The translations under genes and the position numbers were made by a program. Under the pieces are notes generated by a model. That model had not been told where the DNA came from. It was given only the letters and a program-made list of their open reading frames with translations, and searched no databases. Shown here in pieces: positions 1 to 5,808 of a DNA stretch of 10,287 bases; the first letter of the stretch is position 1; the number at the start of each line of letters is the position of its first letter. Origin of the DNA: Bacteroidales bacterium (GTDB lineage: Bacteria > Bacteroidota > Bacteroidia > Bacteroidales > VadinHA17). The stretch spans positions 1 through 10,287 of the forward strand of contig JAOZKQ010000056.1 in NCBI GenBank assembly GCA_029935275.1, read 5' to 3'.

Positions 1-518
1 CTTGCATTTTTGTCATAATGACCCACATCAAGATGGCAGTTGATGCAATGAAGCTGATTTGCATTTTGATTATAATAAAGGTGCGCTTTTTCTCCATCTT
101 TTGATAAGCTCAATGGAAAAATATTCTGATGGCAGTTTATGCAGGTCTCCTTGAAAGTGAAATCTATGGCATGATCGAGTTTTGATTTTTCATCCCAGTT
201 AATTTTGGAAGTATCTTTAAATAGTTTTGAAAAAACATCTTTTGTACCTGCTTTTACTTTTTCAGTAAAATGGGGTAGTCCCTCAGGGGGTAAATGGCAT
301 TCAACACAATGAACAACAACTCCGCTGGAATTATTAAAATGGCTTGATAATTTCCAGGAGCTTGTAGCTTGAGGGTGGGAGTGACATGAGGCGCAATATT
401 TGTCAGTGGAAGTGACCTGCATTAATTTCTTCCCTGAAAACAGGATGATAAAACCAAAGAGGATGCCGGGAATAAAAAGATAAATGAATAGTCTGGTTTT
501 CTTTGTTTTCCTTTTCAT
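1..518 (-). CDS. NapC/NirT/NrfH-type membrane-anchored tetraheme cytochrome c (partial, 3' end outside window)
   Basis: I translated this gene by hand from the reverse strand, starting at the ATG at 518-516; 172 complete codons are visible and the frame is open to the window edge. Residues 1-9 are Lys/Arg-rich, and residues 10-27 form one hydrophobic segment that fits an uncleaved signal anchor, placing the rest in the periplasm. Four CxxCH heme-attachment motifs follow: CASCH (42-46), CVECH (71-75), CINCH (126-130) and CINCH (158-162). The stretch after heme 2 contains EKVKAGTKDVF (86-96), which resembles the conserved KxxaGxkDvy segment of the NapC/NirT family, and the last motif is followed by a nearby His (H167), as in that family. 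Members oxidise menaquinol and pass electrons to periplasmic reductases such as NrfA or NapAB. The partner is not visible; it may lie beyond the left edge. Heme 1 has His (H48) where NrfH/NapC have the CxxCHxM methionine, so I do not assign nrfH. The gene diverges from the ribosomal cluster. Family call is confident, exact role is not. Confidence 0.85.
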   Translation of the reverse strand, partial: MKRKTKKTRLFIYLFIPGILFGFIILFSGKKLMQVTSTDKYCASCHSHPQATSSWKLSSHFNNSSGVVVHCVECHLPPEGLPHFTEKVKAGTKDVFSKLFKDTSKINWDEKSKLDHAIDFTFKETCINCHQNIFPLSLSKDGEKAHLYYNQNANQLHCINCHLDVGHYDKNA

Positions 519-730
519 GCAAAATTTGCTGTGAAAGTGACTGTTAAAGCGTGCAAAGTAATAAAAAAAAGCTCGAATATCAGGAGGTTTGTTTTGAAAG
601 TTAATGCAAGTATTATTATTTATAATGGTTATAATCTCTATTTCTAATAAAATTATAGTTTGTAAGCTTGAAAATTGTAAATAGGAGTATTAAAAAATAG
701 CTACATCAGAAAAATATTTAATAAATTAAA

Positions 731-760
731 TGCAATTTATGCAATTACATCCTATTACAT
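731..760. repeat. Short phased direct repeats upstream of the rpsL promoter
   Basis: TGCAATT occurs at 731-737 and 740-746 (9-bp step), and ATTACAT at 744-750 and 754-760 (10-bp step). The near-helical spacing would place the copies on one face of the DNA, as in some regulator sites. The region is very AT-rich, so chance repeats are likely. The block ends about 50 bp upstream of the proposed -33 element. Confidence 0.3.
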
Positions 761-765
761 ATAGG

Positions 766-776
766 AGAGATTCTCT
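766..776. repeat. 11-bp palindrome AGAGATTCTCT
   Basis: The sequence is a perfect inverted repeat (AGAGA, one central base, TCTCT) upstream of the ribosomal promoter. The one-base centre rules out a stable RNA hairpin, so if it is functional it would be as a DNA site for a dimeric regulator. No known regulator is recognised, and chance occurrence is possible. Confidence 0.25.
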
Positions 777-810
777 TTTGAAAGAATATAAGAAATTTTA
801 ATCATTAGAG

Positions 811-841
811 TTTTTATTTGAAATAAAAAATAATACCTTTG
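811..841 (+). promoter_or_regulatory. Probable Bacteroidota-type promoter of the rpsL ribosomal cluster
   Basis: TACCTTTG at 834-841 matches the Bacteroidota primary sigma factor -7 consensus TAnnTTTG exactly. A T-run (TTTT, 811-814) lies 19 bp upstream, at the distance expected of the -33 TTTG box, though it lacks the G; an exact TTTG at 817-820 is too close (13 bp). Transcription would begin near 847-850, giving a leader of roughly 30-35 nt before the rpsL ATG. That is too short for an elaborate leader structure. It is the only strong candidate seen upstream of a cluster that continues beyond the right edge. Confidence 0.7.
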
Positions 842-881
842 CAACCCAATTTGTGAATTATATTTATAAAAGATAGTCTAT

Positions 882-1256
882 ATGCCTACAATTCAGCAGT
901 TAGTAAGAAAAGGACGCAAAAAATTAGTAGAAAAGAGTAAGGCTCCGGCTCTGGATTCATGTCCACAAAAAAGAGGTGTTTGTGTTAGAGTTTATACTAC
1001 AACACCAAAAAAGCCAAATTCTGCAATGAGAAAAGTTGCCAGGGTGAGGCTTACAAACGGGAAAGAGGTGAATGCTTATATTCCCGGAGAAGGTCATAAT
1101 TTGCAGGAACACTCCATTGTTTTGATCCGTGGAGGAAGAGTGAAGGATTTACCGGGTGTTAGATACCATCTTATCAGAGGTGCCCTGGATACACAGGGTG
1201 TTGAGGGAAGGACACAGAGGCGATCAAAATATGGAACAAAAAGACCAAAGAAATAA
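882..1256 (+). CDS. rpsL: 30S ribosomal protein S12 (uS12)
   Basis: S12 lines the decoding centre of the small subunit and helps to monitor codon-anticodon pairing. The 124-residue length is that of the short bacterial form (E. coli also 124). The start MPTIQQLVRKGR is the family N-terminus. TPKKPNSA (41-48) and VKDLPGVRYH (87-96) are the two decoding loops. The lysines at 43 and 88, where streptomycin-resistance substitutions usually fall, are wild type, and D89 is the position methylthiolated by RimO in E. coli. No Shine-Dalgarno precedes the ATG; the upstream bases are A/T-rich, as is common in Bacteroidota. It is the first gene of the array, about 40 nt after the -7 element, and is followed by rpsG after 32 nt. 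Confidence 0.98.
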   Translation: MPTIQQLVRKGRKKLVEKSKAPALDSCPQKRGVCVRVYTTTPKKPNSAMRKVARVRLTNGKEVNAYIPGEGHNLQEHSIVLIRGGRVKDLPGVRYHLIRGALDTQGVEGRTQRRSKYGTKRPKK

Positions 1257-1288
1257 TTATAGGAATTAATTAAGTTAGATAAATTGTC

Positions 1289-1765
1289 ATGAGAAAAACC
1301 AAGCCTAAAAAAAGAATTTTGTTGCCGGATCCGAAATTTAACGATCAGGAGGTAACAAGGTTTGTAAACAATCTTATGATGGGAGGTAAGAAAAGCGTTT
1401 CTTATACCATTTTTTACGATGCACTTGAGATTGTAGGCCAGAGAATGAAAAATGAGGAGAAAGCACCTTTAGACATTTGGAAAAAAGCGCTTGAGAATGT
1501 TACTCCTCACGTGGAGGTGAAAAGCCGTCGTGTTGGAGGAGCTACATTTCAGGTTCCTATGGAAGTTAGACCAGAAAGAAAAGTGTCTATGAGTATGAAG
1601 GCCCTGATTCTGTTTGCAAGAAAGAGAAGTGGTAAAGAAATGAGCGAAAAGCTTGCAGCAGAAATAATGGCAGCTTTTAAAGAAGAGGGTGGCGCATTTA
1701 AGAGAAAAGAGGATACACACAGAATGGCGGAAGCAAATAAAGCTTTTGCCCATTTTAGATTTTAA
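1289..1765 (+). CDS. rpsG: 30S ribosomal protein S7 (uS7)
   Basis: S7 is a primary 16S rRNA-binding protein that nucleates assembly of the 30S head and lies near the E site. At 158 residues it matches usual bacterial S7. Diagnostic segments are LPDPKFND (12-19), KSRRVGGATFQVP (78-90) and the C-terminal HRMAEANKAFAHFRF. In E. coli, S7 represses its own operon by binding the roughly 100-nt rpsL-rpsG spacer. Here the spacer is 32 nt and shows no clear hairpin, so that mode of control is not evident. No Shine-Dalgarno lies within reach of the ATG; an AGGA at 1261 is about 25 nt away. Confidence 0.98.
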   Translation: MRKTKPKKRILLPDPKFNDQEVTRFVNNLMMGGKKSVSYTIFYDALEIVGQRMKNEEKAPLDIWKKALENVTPHVEVKSRRVGGATFQVPMEVRPERKVSMSMKALILFARKRSGKEMSEKLAAEIMAAFKEEGGAFKRKEDTHRMAEANKAFAHFRF

Positions 1766-1782
1766 TAAATTGATTGGTGATT

Positions 1783-1790
1783 GAGGAGAG
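1783..1790 (+). promoter_or_regulatory. Shine-Dalgarno of fusA (fixes the start at 1793)
   Basis: GAGGAGAG lies just before the ATG at 1793, with AGGAG at 1784-1788 and a short 4-nt spacer. It argues against initiation at the in-frame TTG at 1781, which would place this purine run inside the coding sequence. It is one of the few clear Shine-Dalgarno sequences in the array. Confidence 0.75.
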
Positions 1791-1792
1791 TA

Positions 1793-3904
1793 ATGAGCAG
1801 TAAGTTAGAAAATACAAGAAATATTGGGATAATGGCCCATATTGATGCAGGTAAAACCACCACTACGGAGAGGATACTGTATTATACGGGTCGTACACAC
1901 CGTATAGGTGAGGTACATGATGGTGCTGCTCAGATGGACTGGATGGTGCAGGAACAGGAAAGAGGAATAACCATTACATCTGCTGCGACTACTACATTCT
2001 GGAAATATAATAACCAGGAGTATAAAATTAATATCATAGATACCCCCGGCCATGTGGATTTTACCGTAGAGGTGGAAAGATCACTTCGTGTACTGGATGG
2101 TGCTGTTGCTGTATTTTGTGCTGTTGGTGGTGTAGAGCCTCAATCTGAAACAGTTTGGAGGCAGGCAGATAAATATAATGTTCCAAGAATTGCATTCATT
2201 AATAAGATGGATCGTACTGGTGCTGATTTCTTTTCAGTTGTCCAGCAAATCGAAGATAAACTTAGTTCAAATCCTATTCCTATTCAGTTACCAATAGGAT
2301 CAGAAGATTCATTTCAGGGAGTAATTGACCTTATTTATAATAAGGCTGTAGTATGGAGGGAAGAAGCAGATATGGGAACAACCTATGATTTGGTTGATAT
2401 TCCTGAGGAATATATTGAAGAAGCTGCAATATGGCGTGAGAAACTGATTGAAGCAGTTGCGGAAACAGATGATTCTCTTTTAGAAAGATATTTTGAAGAT
2501 CCTGACTCGATTACTACTGATGAAATGCTGGAAGTTATTCGTAAGTCAACAATCAATCATACCATAATTCCGGTAATGTGCGGCTCTGCTTTTAAAAATA
2601 AGGGAGTTCAAAGGTTACTGGATGCTGTTATAGCATTTCTTCCAAGCCCGATTGATATTGAAGCGGTAATTGGAGTTAATCCAATGCATGGAGATGCAGA
2701 AGTTTCAAGAAAACCTGATTCTTCAGAACCACTTGCAGCACTTGCTTTTAAAATTGCGACTGACCCCTTTGTGGGAAGACTTGTGTTTTTAAGGGTTTAT
2801 AGTGGTGTGCTGGAATCCGGATCTACAGTACTTAATGCGCGTACCGGAAAAAAAGGCCGTATTAACAGGCTATATCAGATGCATGCCAATAAACAGAATC
2901 CAAAGGAAAGGATTGAGGCCGGAGATATTTGTGCTGCAGTAGGATTAAAGGATTTAAAAACCGGAGATACAATTTGCGATGTTAAAAAGCCGATTTCACT
3001 GGAATCGATGGAGTTTCCTGAGCCGGTAATTGGGATAGCCATTGAGCCAAAATCACAACCCGATGTTGATAAGCTCGGTGTGGCTTTAGCTAAACTTTCC
3101 GAAGAAGATCCAACTTTCAAGGTAAAAACAGATGAGAATTCAGGGCAGACAATCATCAGTGGGATGGGCGAACTGCACTTAGAGATACTAATAGACAGGA
3201 TCAATCGCGAGTTTAAGGTTGAGTGTAACCAGGGCAAGCCTCAGGTTGCTTACCGGGAAGCAATTACAACTACGGTTAAACATCGTGAAGTCTTTAAGAA
3301 ACAAACCGGTGGTAGAGGTAAATTTGCTGATATTATTGTTGAGGTTGGTCCGGTTGATGAAGGGGAAAGTGGCCTTCAGTTTGTTGATAAGGTTAAAGGG
3401 GGGAACATACCCCGTGAATATATACCTGCAGTGGAGAAAGGTTTTAAGGAGGCTATGAGAAATGGACCTTTAGCAGGGTATCCCATAGATAGCCTGAAAG
3501 TGGTGCTGTTGGACGGATCTTATCATCCTGTTGATTCAGACAGTCTTTCGTTTGAACTTGCTGCTAAGTCTGCTTTTAGAAACATTGCATCTAAAGCAAA
3601 TCCTGTTTTACTTGAACCAATTATGATGGCTGAAGTAGTAACACCAGAACAATATATGGGTGATGTTATTTCTGACTTTAACAGGAGAAGAGGTCAGGTA
3701 GAGGGCATGGTGTCAAAAATGGGGGCCAGGGTTATCCGGGCTAAAGTTCCATTAGCAGAAAAGTTTGGTTATGTAACAGTTCTCAGGACACTAACATCAG
3801 GAAGGGCAACATCTACCATGGAGTTTTCGCATTATGATGAAATTCCAGAAGATTTAGCACGGAAAATTATTGAAAAAGCAAAAGGTACAGTAGAAAAAGT
3901 ATAA
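1793..3904 (+). CDS. fusA: Translation elongation factor G (EF-G)
   Basis: EF-G is the cytoplasmic GTPase that drives tRNA-mRNA translocation and, with RRF, ribosome recycling. From ATG 1793 it has 703 residues, the usual length. The in-frame TTG at 1781 would add four residues (MRRV) encoded by the Shine-Dalgarno region; ATG 1793 gives the family-like start MSSKLENTRNIGIMAHIDAG. The G-domain motifs are all present: AHIDAGKT (15-22), RGITITSA (switch I/G2), DTPGH (83-87), NKMD (137-140) and GSAF (264-267). Domain III carries GMGELH (457-462), the domain IV tip DGSYHPVDSD begins at 574 with the tip His at 578, and domain V ends with GRATSTMEFSHY. It looks like canonical EF-G1. The next gene is rpsJ; the tuf gene found at this place in many bacteria is absent, as is usual in Bacteroidota. 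Confidence 0.98.
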   Translation: MSSKLENTRNIGIMAHIDAGKTTTTERILYYTGRTHRIGEVHDGAAQMDWMVQEQERGITITSAATTTFWKYNNQEYKINIIDTPGHVDFTVEVERSLRVLDGAVAVFCAVGGVEPQSETVWRQADKYNVPRIAFINKMDRTGADFFSVVQQIEDKLSSNPIPIQLPIGSEDSFQGVIDLIYNKAVVWREEADMGTTYDLVDIPEEYIEEAAIWREKLIEAVAETDDSLLERYFEDPDSITTDEMLEVIRKSTINHTIIPVMCGSAFKNKGVQRLLDAVIAFLPSPIDIEAVIGVNPMHGDAEVSRKPDSSEPLAALAFKIATDPFVGRLVFLRVYSGVLESGSTVLNARTGKKGRINRLYQMHANKQNPKERIEAGDICAAVGLKDLKTGDTICDVKKPISLESMEFPEPVIGIAIEPKSQPDVDKLGVALAKLSEEDPTFKVKTDENSGQTIISGMGELHLEILIDRINREFKVECNQGKPQVAYREAITTTVKHREVFKKQTGGRGKFADIIVEVGPVDEGESGLQFVDKVKGGNIPREYIPAVEKGFKEAMRNGPLAGYPIDSLKVVLLDGSYHPVDSDSLSFELAAKSAFRNIASKANPVLLEPIMMAEVVTPEQYMGDVISDFNRRRGQVEGMVSKMGARVIRAKVPLAEKFGYVTVLRTLTSGRATSTMEFSHYDEIPEDLARKIIEKAKGTVEKV

Positions 3905-3921
3905 TAATTATTTTTTGAATA

Positions 3922-4227
3922 ATGAGTCAAAAGATTAGAATTAAGTTAAAGTCGTACGATCACAATCTGGTTGATAAATCAGCAGAAAAAATTGTGAAAA
4001 CGGTAAAATTAACCGGTGCTGTGGTTAGTGGACCAATTCCACTTCCAACGCATAAAAGGGTGTTTACAGTTTTACGTTCTCCGTTTGTTAATAAGAAATC
4101 AAGAGAGCAATTTATGGTTGCATCCTATAAGCGTTTGCTTGATATTTACAGCAGCACTCCAAAAACCATTGATGCTTTAATGAAACTGGAATTACCGAGT
4201 GGGGTTGAAGTTGAAATAAAAGTTTAA
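3922..4227 (+). CDS. rpsJ: 30S ribosomal protein S10 (uS10, NusE)
   Basis: S10 is a protein of the 30S head and, as NusE, also pairs with NusB in transcription antitermination and with NusG in coupling. The 101-residue length is typical. SGPIPLPT (36-43) and SPFVNKKSREQF (53-64) mark the long loop. The loop has Phe55 where E. coli has His, and the C-terminus ends LELPSGVEVEIKV; both agree with Bacteroidales S10 from memory. The gene follows fusA after 17 nt. No room exists for the long S10 leader through which L4 regulates the E. coli operon. No Shine-Dalgarno is seen; the ATG is preceded by an A/T-rich stretch. Confidence 0.98.
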   Translation: MSQKIRIKLKSYDHNLVDKSAEKIVKTVKLTGAVVSGPIPLPTHKRVFTVLRSPFVNKKSREQFMVASYKRLLDIYSSTPKTIDALMKLELPSGVEVEIKV

Positions 4228-4246
4228 TTGAGGAAAATATAAAAAA

Positions 4247-4864
4247 ATGCAGGGATTAATTGGTAAAAAGGTTGGAATGACCTCAGTATTTAACGATGAA
4301 GGGAAGAATATCCCTTGTACAGTTATTGAGGCTGGGCCTTGTGTGATTACACAAATTAAAACCAAAGAAAAGGATGGCTATGAGGCTGTTCAGGTTGGAT
4401 TTGATGAGAAAAGGGAAAAAAACACTTCAAAAGGCATGAAAGGGCATTTCAGTAAGGCGTCCACAACACCTAAGAGAAAATTAGTGGAGTTTTCAGGATT
4501 TGAAGATAATCTGAAATTGGGAGATGTACTTACAGTAGATCTTTTTAATGACGATAACTGGCTTGATGTCAGGGGTATAGCTAAAGGAAAAGGTTTCCAG
4601 GGTGTTGTTAAGCGTTATAATTTTAAAGGAGTTGGTGATGCAACACACGGCCAGCATAATCGCCTTAGGGCCCCCGGGTCTTTAGGTGCTTCTTCATACC
4701 CTTCCAGAGTATTTAAAGGGATGAGAATGGCAGGAAGAATGGGAGGACAAAAAGTCGCAGTATTAAATTTACGAATAATCAAAATTGTTTCGGAAGAAAA
4801 TCTGTTGATTTTAAAAGGATCTGTCCCTGGTCCGAATGGCTCATATTTAATAATAACCAAGTGA
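4247..4864 (+). CDS. rplC: 50S ribosomal protein L3 (uL3)
   Basis: L3 is an early-assembly 23S rRNA-binding protein whose central loop reaches the peptidyl-transferase centre. The 205 residues match the family (E. coli 209). It starts MQGLIGKKVGMTSVF. The central loop has THGQHNRLRAPGSLGASS (133-150) followed by VFKGMRMAGRMGG. The glutamine that PrmB methylates in E. coli L3 (Q150) lies in this loop; here the segment reads GASSYP and has no glutamine. A GAGGAAAA run about 12 nt before the ATG could act as a weak Shine-Dalgarno. The TGA stop shares its A with the ATG of rplD. Confidence 0.98.
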   Translation: MQGLIGKKVGMTSVFNDEGKNIPCTVIEAGPCVITQIKTKEKDGYEAVQVGFDEKREKNTSKGMKGHFSKASTTPKRKLVEFSGFEDNLKLGDVLTVDLFNDDNWLDVRGIAKGKGFQGVVKRYNFKGVGDATHGQHNRLRAPGSLGASSYPSRVFKGMRMAGRMGGQKVAVLNLRIIKIVSEENLLILKGSVPGPNGSYLIITK

Positions 4865-4866
4865 TG
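4862..4866 (+). promoter_or_regulatory. TGATG stop-start overlap, rplC/rplD
   Basis: The rplC stop TGA (4862-4864) and the rplD start ATG (4864-4866) share one base. No separate Shine-Dalgarno is evident before the ATG, so terminating ribosomes probably reinitiate here, which would keep L3 and L4 synthesis in step. Confidence 0.7.
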
Positions 4867-5493
4867 AAGATTTCAATACATAACATTGAAGGAAAAGATA
4901 CCGGAAAGAAAGCGGAACTGAATGATTCTGTTTTTGGTATCGAACCGAACGATCATGCCATTTATCTTGATATCAAGCAACATATGGCAAACAGGCGTCA
5001 GGGTACGCACAAAGCAAAAGAAAGAGGTGAAATTAGAGCAAGTACCAGGAAAATTAAGAAACAAAAAGGTACTGGTACAGCTAGGGCAGGTGCTATTTCA
5101 AATCCGCTTTTCAGAGGTGGTGGTAGAGTTTTCGGCCCCAGGCCAAGAACTTATGACTCAAAACTGAATAAAAAAGTGAAGCAACTTGCCAGAAGATCTG
5201 CTTTGTCTTATAAAGCTAAAGAAAAAGGTATTATCGTTCTTGAGGATTTTACTTTAGAAGCACCAAAAACCAATGAATTCGTTAAGATTAATAATAATTT
5301 AAAGGTAAATGATAAAAAATCACTTTTTATTCTAAATCATACCGATAAAAGTATATATTTGTCTTCTCGAAATTTGAAGAATTCGAACGTTGTAAATGTC
5401 TCAGAGATAACAACATACGATATAGTAAATGCATCGGTAATAGTGTTATCAAAGAGTTCAATTGAGGTTTTAGACCAGATTTTAGGTAATTAA
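4864..5493 (+). CDS. rplD: 50S ribosomal protein L4 (uL4)
   Basis: L4 binds 23S rRNA, and its extended loop helps to form the constriction of the peptide exit tunnel. An upstream in-frame GTG at 4861 exists, but ATG 4864, in TGATG overlap with the rplC stop, is preferred. It gives 209 residues with the start MKISIHNIEGKDTGKK. The tunnel loop KQKGTGTARAG (66-76) and GGGRVFGPRPR follow the conserved pattern; Thr72 stands where E. coli has Arg67, which I believe is normal in this phylum. In E. coli L4 represses the S10 operon through the leader and antibiotics such as erythromycin select mutations in this loop. The 1-nt overlap implies translational coupling with rplC. Confidence 0.97.
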   Translation: MKISIHNIEGKDTGKKAELNDSVFGIEPNDHAIYLDIKQHMANRRQGTHKAKERGEIRASTRKIKKQKGTGTARAGAISNPLFRGGGRVFGPRPRTYDSKLNKKVKQLARRSALSYKAKEKGIIVLEDFTLEAPKTNEFVKINNNLKVNDKKSLFILNHTDKSIYLSSRNLKNSNVVNVSEITTYDIVNASVIVLSKSSIEVLDQILGN

Positions 5494-5507
5494 GAAAAAT
5501 TGGAAGT

Positions 5508-5798
5508 ATGAATATTTTGCTTAAACCGATAGTTACTGAAAAAATGATGGCTCAAAGTGAGTCTCTGAATCGCTATGGTTTTATTGTTGAAAAAACAGCA
5601 AATAAAATTGAGATTAAAAAGGCTATCGAAGAAATGTATGATGTTACGGTAGATGCCGTTAATACAATGCGGTATGGAGGAAAAAGAAAGAGCAGGTTTA
5701 CAAAAGGCGGAGTGCAGCTTGGAAAAACTAATTCTTACAAAAAAGCAATTGTAACCCTTGTTGATGGAGATGTAATTGATTTCTATAGCAATATTTAG
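5508..5798 (+). CDS. rplW: 50S ribosomal protein L23 (uL23)
   Basis: L23 sits at the tunnel exit and is the docking site for trigger factor and SRP. The protein has 96 residues, within the normal bacterial range. PIVTEKMM (7-14) is the conserved N-terminal helix; Glu11 aligns with E. coli Glu18, a trigger-factor contact. IEIKKAIEEMYDVTVDAVNTM is the family core, and the C-terminal YKKAIVTLVDGDVIDF is the last strand pair. The start follows rplD by 14 nt, with a GGAAG too close to the ATG to be a convincing Shine-Dalgarno. Confidence 0.97.
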   Translation: MNILLKPIVTEKMMAQSESLNRYGFIVEKTANKIEIKKAIEEMYDVTVDAVNTMRYGGKRKSRFTKGGVQLGKTNSYKKAIVTLVDGDVIDFYSNI

Positions 5799-5808
5799 AT
5801 AGGTAATT

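Larger units (their letters stand above)
519..833. other. AT-rich divergent intergenic region between the cytochrome gene and rpsL
   Basis: No gene is visible on either strand in this stretch, which separates two divergent transcription units. Near the cytochrome start, the minus strand carries TTACTTTG (561-554), one base off the Bacteroidota -7 consensus TAnnTTTG and about 35 nt before its ATG; I see no good -33 partner. A dyad TTATAA-N3-TTATAA lies at 620-634. Overlapping direct repeats (TGCAATT at 731 and 740, ATTACAT at 744 and 754) and an 11-bp palindrome (766-776) lie upstream of the rpsL promoter. I see no intrinsic terminator hairpin with a U-tract, as expected between divergent genes, and no tRNA-like or obvious structured RNA. 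Confidence 0.6.

Noticed and set aside
621..635. Two TATAAT hexamers in the divergent spacer, resembling E. coli -10 boxes
   Set aside because: Bacteroidota promoters use TAnnTTTG, and there is no TTGACA-like box at 17 bp; in DNA this AT-rich the match means little.
766..780. AGAGATTCTCTTTTG read as an intrinsic terminator
   Set aside because: The loop would be one base and the stem five base pairs, and the position between divergent genes does not call for a terminator.
1469..1753. 94-codon open frame on the minus strand inside rpsG
   Set aside because: It lies wholly antisense to a clear S7 gene, its product is Cys/Phe/His-rich and low-complexity, and it has no recognisable domain or start signal.
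2875..3237. 120-codon open frame on the minus strand inside fusA
   Set aside because: It is the antisense shadow of EF-G codons; the Ser/Ile-rich product has no recognisable family.
3219..3458. 79-codon frame on the plus strand inside fusA, out of phase
   Set aside because: EF-G reads without interruption through the region in the main frame, so this is neither a frameshift nor a separate gene.
3908..3917. ATTTTTTG before rpsJ as a possible internal -7 promoter element
   Set aside because: The TA of TAnnTTTG is out of place by one base and there is no -33 TTTG at about 19 bp.
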